From: Arthrobacter woluwensis
GTDB taxonomy: Bacteria; Actinomycetota; Actinomycetes; Actinomycetales; Micrococcaceae
Direction: 5' to 3'
NCBI RefSeq assembly: GCF_900105345.1
Contig: NZ_FNSN01000003.1
Coordinates: forward strand, 2,790,001-2,854,000
DNA: 64,000 bases
In this document: piece after piece, positions 15,945-25,341 of the stretch
Layout: the number at the start of each line of letters is the position of its first letter
How positions within the stretch are numbered: position 1 is the stretch's first letter
Made by a program: the position numbers and the translations under genes
The notes under the pieces: model-generated
What the model saw: the letters and a program-made list of their open reading frames with translations, nothing else
The model's database searches: none
Told to the model about the DNA's origin: nothing

Positions 15945-16952
15945 CTACTTGTCGCTGACCACCAGGACGTCCGCCCCCAGCTGCCGGGCCTCGCCCGACT
16001 CCAGGAGGGGCTCGACGGCGGCGCGCAACGCCGTCATCGAATCGTCCACTTCCAGCACCACGGGGTGCGGGTAGGCGATGAGGGAGAGCAGGTCACGGAC
16101 CGCCTCGGCCGCGTCTTCCGCGTCCAGGGCAGGGTCGTGGCCCAGGAACACGTCGGTGGCGCCCTCCTGCAGCTCCTCCCCCGTGCCCGGCGCCGCGTAG
16201 CTGATCGCGAAGGCGCGGATCCTGCCCTTGCGGGTCGGCGAGACGGTGCTGCCGAACGCCGACTCCGGCTTGGCCCGCAGCACGATCGCGCCGTGGGCTC
16301 CGGAGAGGTCGTCGAGGAAGAGCCGCTGGACCGTGCCGAGGGACAGCTCGCCCGGGTCGTCCCAGGAGTGCACCTCCCGGTAGTAGCGGCCCACCACCTG
16401 CGTCAGCTCCACGGACCCCGTGGCGAGGTCCATGATGATGTCGCTGCCGGCGTCCTCGCCCTCGCCGTCGAACACGGGGAGCTTCAGGGCGCCCGCGGAG
16501 ACCTCCACGAGGCGCGAACGCTGGATGGGCTCGAGCCCGGCGGACGCGGCGAAACCCGCGCCGTCGGTGCCCACGGCGACCTTGGACCGGAGGGCCGTCA
16601 CGCCCGAAGGCGAGAGTTCGGCCTCGCGGCGCAGCATCACCAGGAGGCTCGAGCCGATGCCGTGCCCGCGGTGATCGCGGGAGACCTCGATGTAGGACCA
16701 GAGCCGCTCGCTGTGCAGGGCGGTCTCGTAGACCACGCCCGCGGCGACCGGGATGGCGACACCGTCCACCACGTCCTCGGCCACGATGCACTGGCGCCAC
16801 GGCTCGCCGTTCGCGCTGCCTCCGTCGATGCTGCCCACGGACGGCGCGAAGGACGCCCGGAACTGCCCCGCTGCCGGGGAATCAGGATCCCCCCACAGCT
16901 GGAGCAGTTCCAGGTCATCGCCTTCGCGCCAGGGACGGTACTGGATGGTCAT
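15945..16952 (-). CDS. GNAT family acetyltransferase, two-domain
   Basis: 335 residues. The N-terminal half has a good GNAT acetyl-CoA motif (D-H-R-G-H-G-I-G-S-S-L-L, about 102-113) and an A-A-S-A-G-L turn; the C-terminal half looks like a degenerate second GNAT fold. The size resembles mycothiol-synthase-like tandem GNATs, but I see no specific MshD signature, so the substrate is open. It starts 1 bp downstream of the glyS stop, so it is almost certainly cotranscribed with glyS. Confidence 0.8.
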   Translation of the reverse strand: MTIQYRPWREGDDLELLQLWGDPDSPAAGQFRASFAPSVGSIDGGSANGEPWRQCIVAEDVVDGVAIPVAAGVVYETALHSERLWSYIEVSRDHRGHGIGSSLLVMLRREAELSPSGVTALRSKVAVGTDGAGFAASAGLEPIQRSRLVEVSAGALKLPVFDGEGEDAGSDIIMDLATGSVELTQVVGRYYREVHSWDDPGELSLGTVQRLFLDDLSGAHGAIVLRAKPESAFGSTVSPTRKGRIRAFAISYAAPGTGEELQEGATDVFLGHDPALDAEDAAEAVRDLLSLIAYPHPVVLEVDDSMTALRAAVEPLLESGEARQLGADVLVVSDK

Positions 16953-16953
16953 G

Positions 16954-18339
16954 CTAGGCGCCCAGCAGCTTTCCGGCCAGGTAGGCCTCGAGCTGGTCCA
17001 GGGAGACGCGCTCCTGGCTCATGGTGTCGCGTTCGCGGATGGTCACGGCGTTGTCCTCGAGGGTGTCGAAGTCGACGGTGATGCAGAACGGGGTGCCGAT
17101 CTCGTCCTGGCGGCGGTAGCGGCGGCCGATCGCGCCGGCGTCGTCGAAGTCGATGTTCCAGTGCTTGCGCAGCTTGTCACCGAGCTCGCGGGCCAGCGGG
17201 GAGAGCTGCTCGTTGCGGGACAGCGGCAGCACGGCGGCCTTGACCGGAGCCAGGCGCGGGTCCAGCTTCAGGACGGTGCGCTTGTCCACGCCGCCCTTGG
17301 AGTTGGGAGCCTCGTCCTCGGTGTAGGCATCGGCCAGGAAGGCCATCATGGAGCGGGTCAGGCCGAAGGACGGCTCGATGACGTACGGGACGTACCGTTC
17401 GCCGGAGGCCTGGTCGAAGTAGGAGAGGTCCTGCTTCGAGTGCTCGATGTGGTTCTTCAGGTCGAAGTCGGTGCGGTTGGCGACACCCATGAGCTCGCCC
17501 CAGCCGGAGCCGGCGAAGCCGAACTTGTACTCGATGTCGATGGTGCGGTCCGAGTAGTGCGCACGCTCGCCGTCCGGGACGTCGAAGCGGCGCATGTTCT
17601 CAGGGTTGATGCCCAGGTCCACGAACCAGTTCCAGCAGGCCTCGACCCATTCCTCGAACGCGGCGGGCGCCTCGGCCGGCGGGGTGAAGTACTCGATCTC
17701 CATCTGCTCGAACTCGCGGGTGCGGAAGATGAAGTTGCCGGGGGTGATCTCGTTGCGGAACGCCTTGCCGACCTGGCCGATGCCGAACGGCGGCTTCTTG
17801 CGGGCGGCGGTCACCACATTGGCGAAGTTCACGAAGATGCCCTGGGCCGTCTCCGGGCGCAGGTAGTGCTTGCCGGACTCGTCGTCGATGGGGCCGAGGT
17901 AGGTCTTCATGAGGCCCGAGAAGTTCTGGGGCTCGGTCCACTCACCGCGGGTGCCGCAATCGGGGCACACGATGTCGTCCATGCCGTTCTCCGGGGCGCG
18001 GCCCTTCTTCGCCTCATACGCCTCCAGGAGGTGGTCCTGGCGGTGGCGCTTGTGACAGGAGAGGCACTCGACCAGCGGGTCGGTGAAGGTGGCGACGTGG
18101 CCGGAGGCCTCCCAGACCTTCGACGGCAGGATCACGGAGGAGTCGAGGCCGACCATGTCGGCGCGGCCGCGGACGAAGGTCTGCCACCACTGGCGCTTGA
18201 TGTTCTCCTTGAGCTCGGCGCCGAGGGGGCCGTAGTCCCACGCGGAGCGCGATCCACCGTAGATCTCACCGGCCTGGAAAACGAATCCGCGCCGCTTGGC
18301 GAGGGAGATGACCGAATCGAGGGTGGACTTTGCTGCCAT
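16954..18339 (-). CDS. glyS: Glycyl-tRNA synthetase (homodimeric type)
   Basis: Charges tRNA-Gly. This class II enzyme of 461 residues starts at ATG 18339 (M-A-A-K-S-T-L-D). Motif 1 precedes the zinc insertion C92-x-x-C95 / C125-x-x-C128. Motif 2 is visible as F-R-N-E-I-T-P-G, motif 3 as G-L-T-R-S-M-M-A-F, and [12 protein letters not shown] lies at 29-40. The C-terminal anticodon-binding domain ([10 protein letters not shown]) is complete. This is the alpha2 form, not the alpha2beta2 GlyQS form. The open frame above 18339 is not coding. Confidence 0.97.
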   Translation of the reverse strand: MAAKSTLDSVISLAKRRGFVFQAGEIYGGSRSAWDYGPLGAELKENIKRQWWQTFVRGRADMVGLDSSVILPSKVWEASGHVATFTDPLVECLSCHKRHRQDHLLEAYEAKKGRAPENGMDDIVCPDCGTRGEWTEPQNFSGLMKTYLGPIDDESGKHYLRPETAQGIFVNFANVVTAARKKPPFGIGQVGKAFRNEITPGNFIFRTREFEQMEIEYFTPPAEAPAAFEEWVEACWNWFVDLGINPENMRRFDVPDGERAHYSDRTIDIEYKFGFAGSGWGELMGVANRTDFDLKNHIEHSKQDLSYFDQASGERYVPYVIEPSFGLTRSMMAFLADAYTEDEAPNSKGGVDKRTVLKLDPRLAPVKAAVLPLSRNEQLSPLARELGDKLRKHWNIDFDDAGAIGRRYRRQDEIGTPFCITVDFDTLEDNAVTIRERDTMSQERVSLDQLEAYLAGKLLGA

Positions 18340-18422
18340 ATGAACAACTCCAGGGAAAGCGGGCCGCTGGGTGCGGTCCGGGTGCGGATACTCGTGCCGG
18401 TCCCCCGCAGGGGACACACGTC

Positions 18423-19469
18423 CTAGCCTACCGGCAGCACGTACGTCGGGCTGAATGTCCCCACGCCGCCCACCGGGGTGAGATCGCCGTCCGGGCCGGG
18501 GACGAACACGCTCAGCCGGTGCCCGCGTTCCGCCGCGACGCAGAGGTGCGGGGCGCCGTCGTCGTCGCGTGCCCAGGCCAGGTGACGGGGCCACGCACCG
18601 CCGCACGGAAGCGTGCGGAGCAGGCGCTCCTCCCCTTCTCCTTCCCCGAGTCCCCCGCGCGCGACGACGGCGAGCGTGTCGCTCCCGCGCACGCCCACCA
18701 CGAGTGCCCGCTCACCGGAGCCGGGGTGGCCGGTGATCTCACTCGGATAGGCGTGCTCGTGACCGGGAGCCAACGCCACGGGCGGCCCGGCCAGGTCCCA
18801 CGACCCGTCCGCGGCACGGACGGCCCGGTGGAGCGCGGCGTCGAGCTCACCGACCACCCGGAGGACCACGGCGCCGTCGGCAGCGGGCCGGTCCAGCAGC
18901 AGATGCCGCGGACCGGTGCCGGGCGGGAGGCCCAGCCCGCCCACGAGCTCCGGACCGCCCTCACCCAGGAGGTATTCGTCGACCCGGTCCCGCCCCAGGT
19001 CCGCCACGAGGAAACGGTCGTCGCCCAGCGCGATGGTCGAGTGGGCATGGGGACCTTCCTGGCGGCCGGCCACCGGGCCCGCGCCCTCCTGGCCCACCGT
19101 CCACAGCGGCTCGGCGCCCCACGGCTCATCCAGCGAGAGGCCGGACACCGTCCCGGAGCCATAGTTGGCCACAAGGAGGAGGCCTCCGGCCAGCCCGAGG
19201 TGGCATGGCGACGACCCGCCGCTGCTCACCCGGGCCCTGACCGCGAGCGTCTCCGGATCCAGCTCGACCACCTGGCCGGCGTCGAGCTCCTCCACGGCGA
19301 AGAGGCGCCCGCCCGGCCCGCGCAGCAGGAAGGACGGGTTCCGCACACCGTCGCTCGTGGCGAGCACGGTCAACTCCCCCTCCACCGGGTCCACCGTCAC
19401 GCGCTGCACGCCCGGGCCGCGGCCGGAGCCGTCCTCGGTGTAGCTCCCGAGATAGAGGGGGATGGTCAT
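18423..19469 (-). CDS. Lactonase family beta-propeller protein (6-phosphogluconolactonase-like)
   Basis: 348 residues of the YbhE-type seven-bladed propeller. The start is L-Y-L-G-S-Y-T, followed by [30 protein letters not shown] region, G-T-G-P-R-H-L, and A-W-P-R-H-L-A-W-A at later blades. Family members hydrolyse 6-phosphogluconolactone or related sugar lactones, but many paralogues are uncharacterised, so I leave the symbol blank. It is head to head with the S4-domain gene (32 bp between start codons), so both promoters must overlap the two genes. Confidence 0.85.
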   Translation of the reverse strand: MTIPLYLGSYTEDGSGRGPGVQRVTVDPVEGELTVLATSDGVRNPSFLLRGPGGRLFAVEELDAGQVVELDPETLAVRARVSSGGSSPCHLGLAGGLLLVANYGSGTVSGLSLDEPWGAEPLWTVGQEGAGPVAGRQEGPHAHSTIALGDDRFLVADLGRDRVDEYLLGEGGPELVGGLGLPPGTGPRHLLLDRPAADGAVVLRVVGELDAALHRAVRAADGSWDLAGPPVALAPGHEHAYPSEITGHPGSGERALVVGVRGSDTLAVVARGGLGEGEGEERLLRTLPCGGAWPRHLAWARDDDGAPHLCVAAERGHRLSVFVPGPDGDLTPVGGVGTFSPTYVLPVG

Positions 19470-19501
19470 GGTTCCTCCGTGGGGTAGGGCATCATGGGGT
19501 T

Positions 19502-19741
19502 ATGACTTCTCCTGAGCCGGACGGCATCGACACCATCGAGATCCGGGATTCGATGATCCGCCTGGGTCAGCTTCTCAAGCTCGCCTCCCTCGCCGACGAC
19601 GGCGTCGAGGCCACCGAGCTCATCAAGAACGGGCTGGTCAAGGTCAACGGCGACATCGAGGACCGCCGGGGCCGTCAGCTCACGGCCGGCGACGTGGTGA
19701 GCGTCAACGGTCAGAGCGTCCGCATCACCGCTGCGGGCTGA
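19502..19741 (+). CDS. S4-domain RNA-binding protein (YbcJ/YaaA-like)
   Basis: A 79-residue protein that is essentially one S4 domain: I-R-L-G-Q-L-L-K-L-A, G-x-x-A-T-E-L-I-K-N-G-L-V-K-V-N-G, D-R-R-G-R-Q-L-x-x-G-D-V-V, the usual RNA-binding alpha-L motif. Related small S4 proteins associate with ribosomes or tRNA, but the role of this one is unknown. Its last 17 bp overlap the convergent esterase gene. Confidence 0.88.
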   Translation: MTSPEPDGIDTIEIRDSMIRLGQLLKLASLADDGVEATELIKNGLVKVNGDIEDRRGRQLTAGDVVSVNGQSVRITAAG

Positions 19742-20381
19742 GCACCTCGAAGCCGAGGAATTCGGCGACGTGGCCCACTTCCTGAGGGCTGATCCCGTGC
19801 CACACGCCGCTGTACTGCACCTTCGTGGCGCGCGCCTTGCCCAGCAGCCAGGCCGCGGTGAAATCGATCCGGTCCCGCGGGATGACGGGATCCTGAGGGT
19901 CACGGCCCCAGAAGAACGGTGTGCTGCCGTCCAGCTCCGCGTCACGGAACCAGTCCGTGCCGCCCTCCACGGCGAAACCTGAGAGCCCCACGATCGCCGC
20001 GAAGTCCTGCGGGCGCCGGCGCCACATGCTGGTGGCCATCGCCATGCCCATGGAGAAGCCGAGGAGGCTCACGGAGCTGAACTCCTCGCGCACGCCGTCC
20101 AGCCAGTCGAGCACGTACTCGGTCGCGTCCTTCACGGCGTCGAAGGAGTAGTCGAGGGACCCGGTGAGCGGGAACCAGGTGAAGCCTGGGCCCATGGCCA
20201 GGGGCGCACGCACGCTCGCGACCACGAATTCTTCGGGGAGCTGATCCGCCAGGCCGAACAGATCGGCCTCGTTGGCGCCGTAGCCGTGCAGGAGGACCAA
20301 GAGTGGCCGCCCCTGCCGCTGATCTTCGGGGACGGACCAGAGGACCGTGGGTTCAGGGAAGGCTGGGGCGTCAAGACTCAT
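19725..20381 (-). CDS. Alpha/beta hydrolase, phospholipase/carboxylesterase family
   Basis: 218 residues. L-L-H-G-Y-G-A-N-E-A-D (30-40) provides the oxyanion region and G-F-S110-M-G the nucleophile elbow. The Asp is likely in G-R-D-P-Q-D-P-V-I-P and the His in W-H-G-I-S near the end. It matches the YpfH/carboxylesterase-2 group, cytosolic esterases with no signal peptide. The natural substrate is unknown. The 3' end overlaps the convergent S4 gene. Confidence 0.9.
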   Translation of the reverse strand: MSLDAPAFPEPTVLWSVPEDQRQGRPLLVLLHGYGANEADLFGLADQLPEEFVVASVRAPLAMGPGFTWFPLTGSLDYSFDAVKDATEYVLDWLDGVREEFSSVSLLGFSMGMAMATSMWRRRPQDFAAIVGLSGFAVEGGTDWFRDAELDGSTPFFWGRDPQDPVIPRDRIDFTAAWLLGKARATKVQYSGVWHGISPQEVGHVAEFLGFEVLSPQR

Positions 20382-20474
20382 GGCTCGTATTCTGCCATCA
20401 CGTCCTGATCGGCCCCGCCGAAGAGGACGGCGCGTTCCGGAAGCTACGGTGGCGTAACCGGGCCGCCCGGGGGC

Positions 20475-21365
20475 ATGATGGGAAGAATGAGCGACTCCTC
20501 TCAGTTATCTTCAGGGCCGGTATCTTCAGGGCCGGTATCTCCCGCGCCGGCCACGTCTCCTGAGGCCCAGCAGCAGGGCGACGGCGGCCACCCGTGGTCC
20601 CGGTACGTGGCCCTCGGCGACTCCTTCACGGAGGGCATCGGCGACCCCGAGCCCGCGAGCCCGGGCGGTCACCGCGGCTGGGCGGACCGCGTGGCGGAGG
20701 AACTGAGTGCCGGGCACCCGGACTTCGCCTACGCCAACCTCGCCATCCGCGGGCGTCTATTGCAGCAGATCATCGATGAGCAGGTGGACCCCTGTCTGGA
20801 CCTCAAGCCGGATCTGATCACCATCTCCGCCGGCGGCAACGACCTCATCCGTCCCGGCGGTGATCCCGACGCCCTCGCCAACACGCTGGACGCCGCCGTC
20901 GGCCGCCTCGCCTCCGAAGGCGCCACGGTGGTGCTGTTCAACGGCCCGGACACGGTCTCGACCGTGCTGAGCCCGCTCCGCGGCAAGGTGGCCATCTACA
21001 ACGAGAACCTGCGCACCGTCGCCGCCCGGCACGACGCCGTGATCGCGGACATGTGGTCGCTGCGGCAGCTCGCCGGCTCGCAGTACTGGGACCAGGACCG
21101 CCTGCACTTCTCACCGCTCGGGCACCACACCATCGCGACGATGGTCCTGGACGCCCTGAACGTCCAGCACACCCTGGAACCGCTCTCCCCCAAGCCTCTG
21201 CCGGAGAAGACCTGGCGCACCGCCCGCACCGAGGACTTCCTGTGGGCCCGCGAGCACTTGTTCCCGTGGGTTCTGCGGCGCCTGCGGCACCAGTCCTCGG
21301 GCGACGGCATCCAGCCCAAGCGCCCGGTGCCCGGGCCGGTGTTCCTGCCGGGTCAGGAGCTCTGA
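20475..21365 (+). CDS. SGNH/GDSL hydrolase
   Basis: Esterase/lipase-fold enzyme of about 296 residues. Block I is A-L-G-D-S50-F-T-E-G, the Gly and Asn blocks lie in I-R-G-R and S-A-G-G-N-D-L, and block V is D-R-L-H-F-S-P-L-G-H-H. No signal peptide is evident. Three in-frame ATGs (20475, 20478, 20487) are possible starts; the ribosome site does not decide. A 15-bp tandem duplication near the 5' end (about 20508-20540) encodes S-S-G-P-V twice in a low-complexity leader. Substrate unknown. Confidence 0.9.
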   Translation: MMGRMSDSSQLSSGPVSSGPVSPAPATSPEAQQQGDGGHPWSRYVALGDSFTEGIGDPEPASPGGHRGWADRVAEELSAGHPDFAYANLAIRGRLLQQIIDEQVDPCLDLKPDLITISAGGNDLIRPGGDPDALANTLDAAVGRLASEGATVVLFNGPDTVSTVLSPLRGKVAIYNENLRTVAARHDAVIADMWSLRQLAGSQYWDQDRLHFSPLGHHTIATMVLDALNVQHTLEPLSPKPLPEKTWRTARTEDFLWAREHLFPWVLRRLRHQSSGDGIQPKRPVPGPVFLPGQEL

Positions 21366-21366
21366 C

Positions 21367-21909
21367 TCAGGACGCATCCGGGGCCTGATCGTCCAGGTCC
21401 CGGTCCTCCGGACCCAGGTCCCGGGGCGCGCCCGGCTTCCGGAACGCGGTCCTCATGTGATCGCTCGTGAGGAAGTCGGCGATGCCGATCATGATGAGGC
21501 TGAACACAATCTGCTCGGTCACCATCCACAGCGGATACAGCCCGGGGATCGCGGCCATGACGAGCGTGACCACGGGGAAGATCTGCGCGAAGAGTCGGAG
21601 CCGCTGGTACGCCCAGTACCAGCCCTTGGTCGCGCGCCAGGCGAAGTAGAACAGGGTGGCCGTCATCCCGAGCACCACCACGGTACGCATCCAGACGGCG
21701 AACGGCACCGGCTCGCCGCTGCTCGACAGCACCAGCGCGACGCCGACGGCCCCCACCCCCAGCACGAGCTCCAGCACCAGAAGCCACAAGACCCAGGTGA
21801 AAGCGCGCCGCGTCTTCGGATGGAGCCGCTGCCGCTCCCCGATGCGGACGCCGGACTGGCGGCCGCCGGCGATGCGGTCGAGACGGAGCAGCAGGTTTTC
21901 CAGGGCCAT
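21367..21909 (-). CDS. Four-TM membrane protein, unknown function
   Basis: 180 residues. A basic cytoplasmic N-terminus leads to four hydrophobic helices (about 38-61, 69-89, 100-122, 126-146) and a charged, Asp/Arg-rich tail. I recognise no family. It converges on the SGNH hydrolase gene with one base between stop codons. There are no strong clues to its role. Confidence 0.75.
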   Translation of the reverse strand: MALENLLLRLDRIAGGRQSGVRIGERQRLHPKTRRAFTWVLWLLVLELVLGVGAVGVALVLSSSGEPVPFAVWMRTVVVLGMTATLFYFAWRATKGWYWAYQRLRLFAQIFPVVTLVMAAIPGLYPLWMVTEQIVFSLIMIGIADFLTSDHMRTAFRKPGAPRDLGPEDRDLDDQAPDAS

Positions 21910-21999
21910 GGTCGGAGCCTACACCGGGAGCCCGGCCCGTCCCGGAAGCGTCTCCGGCCGGGCCCGGGCTCACTCCTATGGACCCAGTCCGTCCGCCGC

Positions 22000-22105
22000 C
22001 GCTGAGTCCGCTATCCAAGGCGCGAGTCCGCTACCTGATGTAGCGAACTCAACACCCCGATAGCGAACTCAGCCAGGCAAGCCACCCCCGATAGCGGACT
22101 CAGCC
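22000..22105. repeat. Intergenic hairpin repeat, family 2 (copy A)
   Basis: The 294-bp gap between the membrane-protein gene and metX holds nested inverted repeats. GCTGAGTCCGCTATC (22001-22015) matches GATAGCGGACTCAGC (22090-22104), and again, with one change, 22060-22074. An inner stem GAGTCCGCTAC/GTAGCGAACTC is centred at about 22037. The same motifs recur in the same order at 47099-47170. It lies about 100 bp downstream of the metX stop. I see nothing else in the gap. Confidence 0.8.
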
Positions 22106-22203
22106 AAGGTGGCACCGGAACAGCGGACCCACCCGGGTTCTGGTTCCGAGGCCGCGAACCCGGCCCCAGGAGAACCAGCGGCCCTAAGACCAGAAGCCGG
22201 GAG

Positions 22204-23361
22204 TCACGCGAACAGCGTCCGGCCGAGCAGCGCGCCGAGCTGGTCGGCCTCGGTGAGGAAGCCGTCGTGGCCGATCTCCGAGGCGATCCGGTGCACCGTG
22301 ACGTCGCCGGGCAGGGCGGCCGCGAGGGCCTCCGACTGCCGGGGCAGGTAGAGGCGGTCGGACTCGACCGCCGCGACGAAGAACTCGACCGGGCTGTCCG
22401 CCAGGGCCGCCTCGACTCCCCCGCGGCCGCGTCCGACGTCGTGGCTCATGAGCGCTTCCGTCAGCGCGATGTAGCTGTTGGCGTCGAAACGGCGGACGAG
22501 CTTGGTGCCTTGATGATCCAGGTAGCTTTCCACCTGGTACCGGCCCCGTTCGGCGAGGGCCGAGGCGTTGAGCGGTGACTCGCCCTCCTGGGGTTTGCGG
22601 CTGAAGCGGGCCTCGAGCTCCGCCTCGCTGCGGTACGAGATGTGCGCGATCCGGCGTGCCAGGGCCAGGCCCGCCTCGGGGGCCGGACCGTCGTAGTAGT
22701 CGCCGTCCCGGAAGGCGGGGTCCTGGCGGATGGCGAGGGTCTGCGCCTGGGCGAGCGCGATCTGTTCGGCGGTGCTGTGGGCGCCGATCGCGATCACCGC
22801 GCACTTCCGGACCCGTTCGGGGAATCCCGCGGCCCATTCCAGCGCTCGCGCGCCGCCCATGGACCCACCGACCACCGCGAACCATTGCGAGATGCCCAGC
22901 TGATCCGCGAGCCGCGCCTCGGCGACCGCCGCGTCGCGGAGCGTGATGAACGGAAAGCGGGAACCCCACGGCTTGCCGTCGGGCGCGGGGCTCGACGGTC
23001 CCGTGCTGCCGTTGCAGCCGCCGATGATGTTCACGGCCACCACGAAGAACCGGTCCGTGTCGATCGCGCGGCCCGGACCGACCAGGCCGTCCCACCAGCC
23101 CTCCTCGTCCGTGTCCCCCTGGGCGACGTGCGCGCTTCCCGTGAGGGCGTGCTGGATCAGGACGGCGTTCCCGGCATCCGGCGCGAGCGTCCCCCAGGTC
23201 TCGTACGCGAGGGTGACGTCCGGCAGCTTCCCGCCGGCCTCCAGCTCCAGCGGCCCGACGACGGCGGTGCGCTGGACGCCGTGGCGTGCGCCGGCGTCGC
23301 GCTCCTCGCGGGTGGTGGTGTCCCGCGCGGTGGACAGTGGACGGGATGCAGCGATGGTCAT
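22204..23361 (-). CDS. metX: Homoserine O-acetyltransferase
   Basis: Makes O-acetyl-L-homoserine from homoserine and acetyl-CoA, the entry to methionine. It is a 385-residue alpha/beta hydrolase-fold enzyme with nucleophile S167 in G-G-S-M-G-G, Asp in V-E-S-D-R-L-Y, and His in I-G-H-D-G-F-L near the C-terminus. N-I-I-G-G-C-N-G-S-T-G-P (111-122) is diagnostic of MetX. A SAM-IV-type riboswitch lies 44 nt upstream of the ATG. The next step, the sulfhydrylase, is encoded just upstream on the same strand behind its own riboswitch. Confidence 0.95.
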   Translation of the reverse strand: MTIAASRPLSTARDTTTREERDAGARHGVQRTAVVGPLELEAGGKLPDVTLAYETWGTLAPDAGNAVLIQHALTGSAHVAQGDTDEEGWWDGLVGPGRAIDTDRFFVVAVNIIGGCNGSTGPSSPAPDGKPWGSRFPFITLRDAAVAEARLADQLGISQWFAVVGGSMGGARALEWAAGFPERVRKCAVIAIGAHSTAEQIALAQAQTLAIRQDPAFRDGDYYDGPAPEAGLALARRIAHISYRSEAELEARFSRKPQEGESPLNASALAERGRYQVESYLDHQGTKLVRRFDANSYIALTEALMSHDVGRGRGGVEAALADSPVEFFVAAVESDRLYLPRQSEALAAALPGDVTVHRIASEIGHDGFLTEADQLGALLGRTLFA

Positions 23362-23404
23362 GGGGCCTCTATTCCTGTGCTTGCCCGCGCCGGCCGGCGC
23401 TGGG

Positions 23405-23494
23405 CCGAGTCTTCACCCGGGGCACCCCACCGCAGGAGGAGGGTTGCCGGCCAGCGAACCGGGGTTTGGCGCTGGCACTCGTGACTCTCGGACC
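23405..23494 (-). promoter_or_regulatory. SAM-IV-type riboswitch upstream of metX
   Basis: On the minus strand the leader carries GAGTGCCAGCGCC, CCCCGG, CTGGCCGGCAACCCTCC and GGTGGGGTGCCCCGGGTG, the core of actinobacterial SAM-IV riboswitches. A P1 helix pairs GAGTC (5' side) with GACTC (3' side). It ends 44 nt before the metX ATG, followed by a GC-rich self-complementary segment without a U-run. Control is therefore more likely at translation than by termination. It should shut metX off when S-adenosylmethionine is plentiful. Confidence 0.85.
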
Positions 23495-23580
23495 AGTGTA
23501 AAGGATCGGGAGGGGCCGATTCTGAAGATGACGCTTCATGAGACAGCCCCTCGGGATTTATGTTCGCCTGGAAGGCGTCG

Positions 23581-23612
23581 AGGGCCGCGCATTCCGAAGA
23601 ATGCGCGGCCCT
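23581..23612 (-). terminator. Hairpin terminator after metY
   Basis: A perfect 14-bp stem (AGGGCCGCGCATTC with its complement, 23581-23594 and 23599-23612) has a CGAA tetraloop, 32 bp past the stop of the sulfhydrylase gene. There is no U-run. It separates metY transcription from the metX riboswitch. Confidence 0.7.
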
Positions 23613-23643
23613 GCGGATGTCCCCAGGGACTCCGACGGCAGAC

Positions 23644-24963
23644 TCAGACGGCGGCCTTCGCGGCCCGGAAACCGGCGTCCAGATCGGCGAGGATGTCGTC
23701 GATGTGCTCGATGCCCACCGCGAGACGGACCAGGCCCGGGGTGACGCCCGCGGCCCGCTGACCGGCCTCGCTCAGCTGAGCGTGCGTGGTGGACGCCGGG
23801 TGGATGACGAGGGATCGCACATCGCCCAGGTTCGCCACGTGCGAGTGGAGTTCCAGCGCGTCCACGAACGCCTTGCCGGCTTCGAGTCCGCCGGCGATCT
23901 CGAACGCCACCACGGCGCCGATGCCGTTCGGCCCGTACTTGCGTCCCCGCTCGTACCACGGGCTGCTCGGCAGGCCCGCATACGCGACGCGTTCGACGTC
24001 GTCGCGCGCCTCCAGGAATTCTGCGACCTTCAGCGCATTCTCGACGTGACGCTCGACGCGAAGGCTGAGCGTCTCGAGACCCTGTGCGATGAGGAACGCG
24101 TTGAACGGGCTGACGGCCGACCCGAGGTCACGCAGCAGCTGCACGCGGGCCTTCAGGATGTAGCTGAGGTTGGCGCCCAGCGCTCCGTCCGCGCCGAGGT
24201 CACGGGCGTAGACGAGTCCGTTGTAGCTCTCGTCCGGGGTGTTGAAGCCCGGGAACTTCTCCGGGTCCGCGCCGAAGTCGAACTTGCCGGAGTCCACGAT
24301 CACGCCGGCGATCGCGCTGCCGTGACCGCCCAGGTACTTGGTGGCCGAGTGCACCACGATGTCCGCGCCCCACTCGAGCGGCCGGATGAGGTACGGGGTG
24401 GCGAGGGTGTTGTCCACGATCAGCGGGACCCCGGATTCGTGCGCCACGGAGGCCACACCTTCGATGTCCAGGATGTCCTGCCGCGGGTTGGAGACGACCT
24501 CGGCGAAGAAGAGCTTGGTGTTCGGACGGACGGCGGCGCGCCAGTGGTCCAGGTTGTCCGGGTCCTCGACGAAGGTGACCTCGATGCCGAACTTCTTCAG
24601 GGTGTTGGCCAGCAGGTTGTAGGTGCCGCCGTACAGGCTGGGGCTGGCCACCACGTGGTCACCGGCCTCTGCCACGTTGAGGATGGCGAACGTCTCCGCG
24701 GCCTGGCCGGAGCTGAGCAGCAGGGCCGCCAGACCGCCTTCGAGACTGGCGATGCGCTGCTCGACGGCGTCCTGGGTCGGGTTGCCGATACGGGTGTAGA
24801 TGGGCGCCAGCTCGGCGAGTGCGAAGCGGTTGGCGGCGCTCTCGGCGCTCGGGAACACGAAGGACGTGGTCTGGTAGATCGGCAGGGCCCGCGCGCCGGT
24901 GACGGCGTCCGGCTCCTGTCCGACATGGATCTGGCGGGTTTCGAAGGACCAGTTGTTGGTCAT
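23644..24963 (-). CDS. metY: O-acetylhomoserine sulfhydrylase (aminocarboxypropyltransferase)
   Basis: Converts O-acetylhomoserine plus sulfide to homocysteine. The 439-residue Cys/Met-metabolism PLP enzyme has S-S-G-Q-A-A near 84-89, Y-G-G-T-Y for cofactor phosphate binding, D184 in V-D-N-T-L-A-T-P, and the Schiff-base K209 in S-A-T-K-Y-L-G-G-H-G. The long insertion around 220-260 (F-P-G-F-N-T-P) distinguishes it from cystathionine gamma-synthase. A SAM-IV-type riboswitch lies about 124 nt upstream. With metX it gives a direct-sulfhydrylation route to methionine. Confidence 0.94.
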   Translation of the reverse strand: MTNNWSFETRQIHVGQEPDAVTGARALPIYQTTSFVFPSAESAANRFALAELAPIYTRIGNPTQDAVEQRIASLEGGLAALLLSSGQAAETFAILNVAEAGDHVVASPSLYGGTYNLLANTLKKFGIEVTFVEDPDNLDHWRAAVRPNTKLFFAEVVSNPRQDILDIEGVASVAHESGVPLIVDNTLATPYLIRPLEWGADIVVHSATKYLGGHGSAIAGVIVDSGKFDFGADPEKFPGFNTPDESYNGLVYARDLGADGALGANLSYILKARVQLLRDLGSAVSPFNAFLIAQGLETLSLRVERHVENALKVAEFLEARDDVERVAYAGLPSSPWYERGRKYGPNGIGAVVAFEIAGGLEAGKAFVDALELHSHVANLGDVRSLVIHPASTTHAQLSEAGQRAAGVTPGLVRLAVGIEHIDDILADLDAGFRAAKAAV

Positions 24964-25086
24964 GGCTTTCCTTAGATTTCAAGGGCCAGGAACGGTCTCC
25001 CCCACCATCGCGGCGTCAGCCTTCCCGAGTGGAAGGAGACGGCGCCCACGGCCCGCGCTTGCGTGCCGGCCTGCATGCCGACCCGC

Positions 25087-25169
25087 CTGGTCTTCACCCG
25101 GGGCACCCCGCCGCGGACGGAGGGTTGCCGGCCAGCAAGCCGGGGCTCGATGCTGGCACTCATGACCTG
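25087..25169 (-). promoter_or_regulatory. SAM-IV-type riboswitch upstream of metY
   Basis: Minus-strand leader with GGTCATGAGTGCCAGC, GCCCCGGCTTGCTGGCC, GGCAACCCTCC and GGGGTGCCCCGGGTGAAGACC; P1 pairs GGTC with GACC. It is closely similar to the copy at 23405-23494, so metY and metX are parallel SAM-controlled units. The remaining leader to ATG 24963 is about 120 nt. The rest of the 378-bp gap up to 25341 holds the presumed promoter, which I cannot place with confidence. Confidence 0.88.
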
Positions 25170-25341
25170 CAACCCAGGGTAGGGGGCCGGAGGGAGCGCG
25201 GAAAAGGGGTGCGTCACAGAACGTCCCAGAGGCGTCGCGTGCGGCGGGCGGTGCGGATGGGGAGGTCTGCCCATTCCCCTCCGCAGTGCGGTGGGGTTGA
25301 CTCTGAACCATCACTCACCCGCACCATCGAGGAGTTTCATC

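Noticed and set aside
22000-22105. CRISPR array
   Set aside because: The repeated words are short inverted repeats of unequal spacing, not direct repeats with uniform spacers, and no cas genes are in the window.
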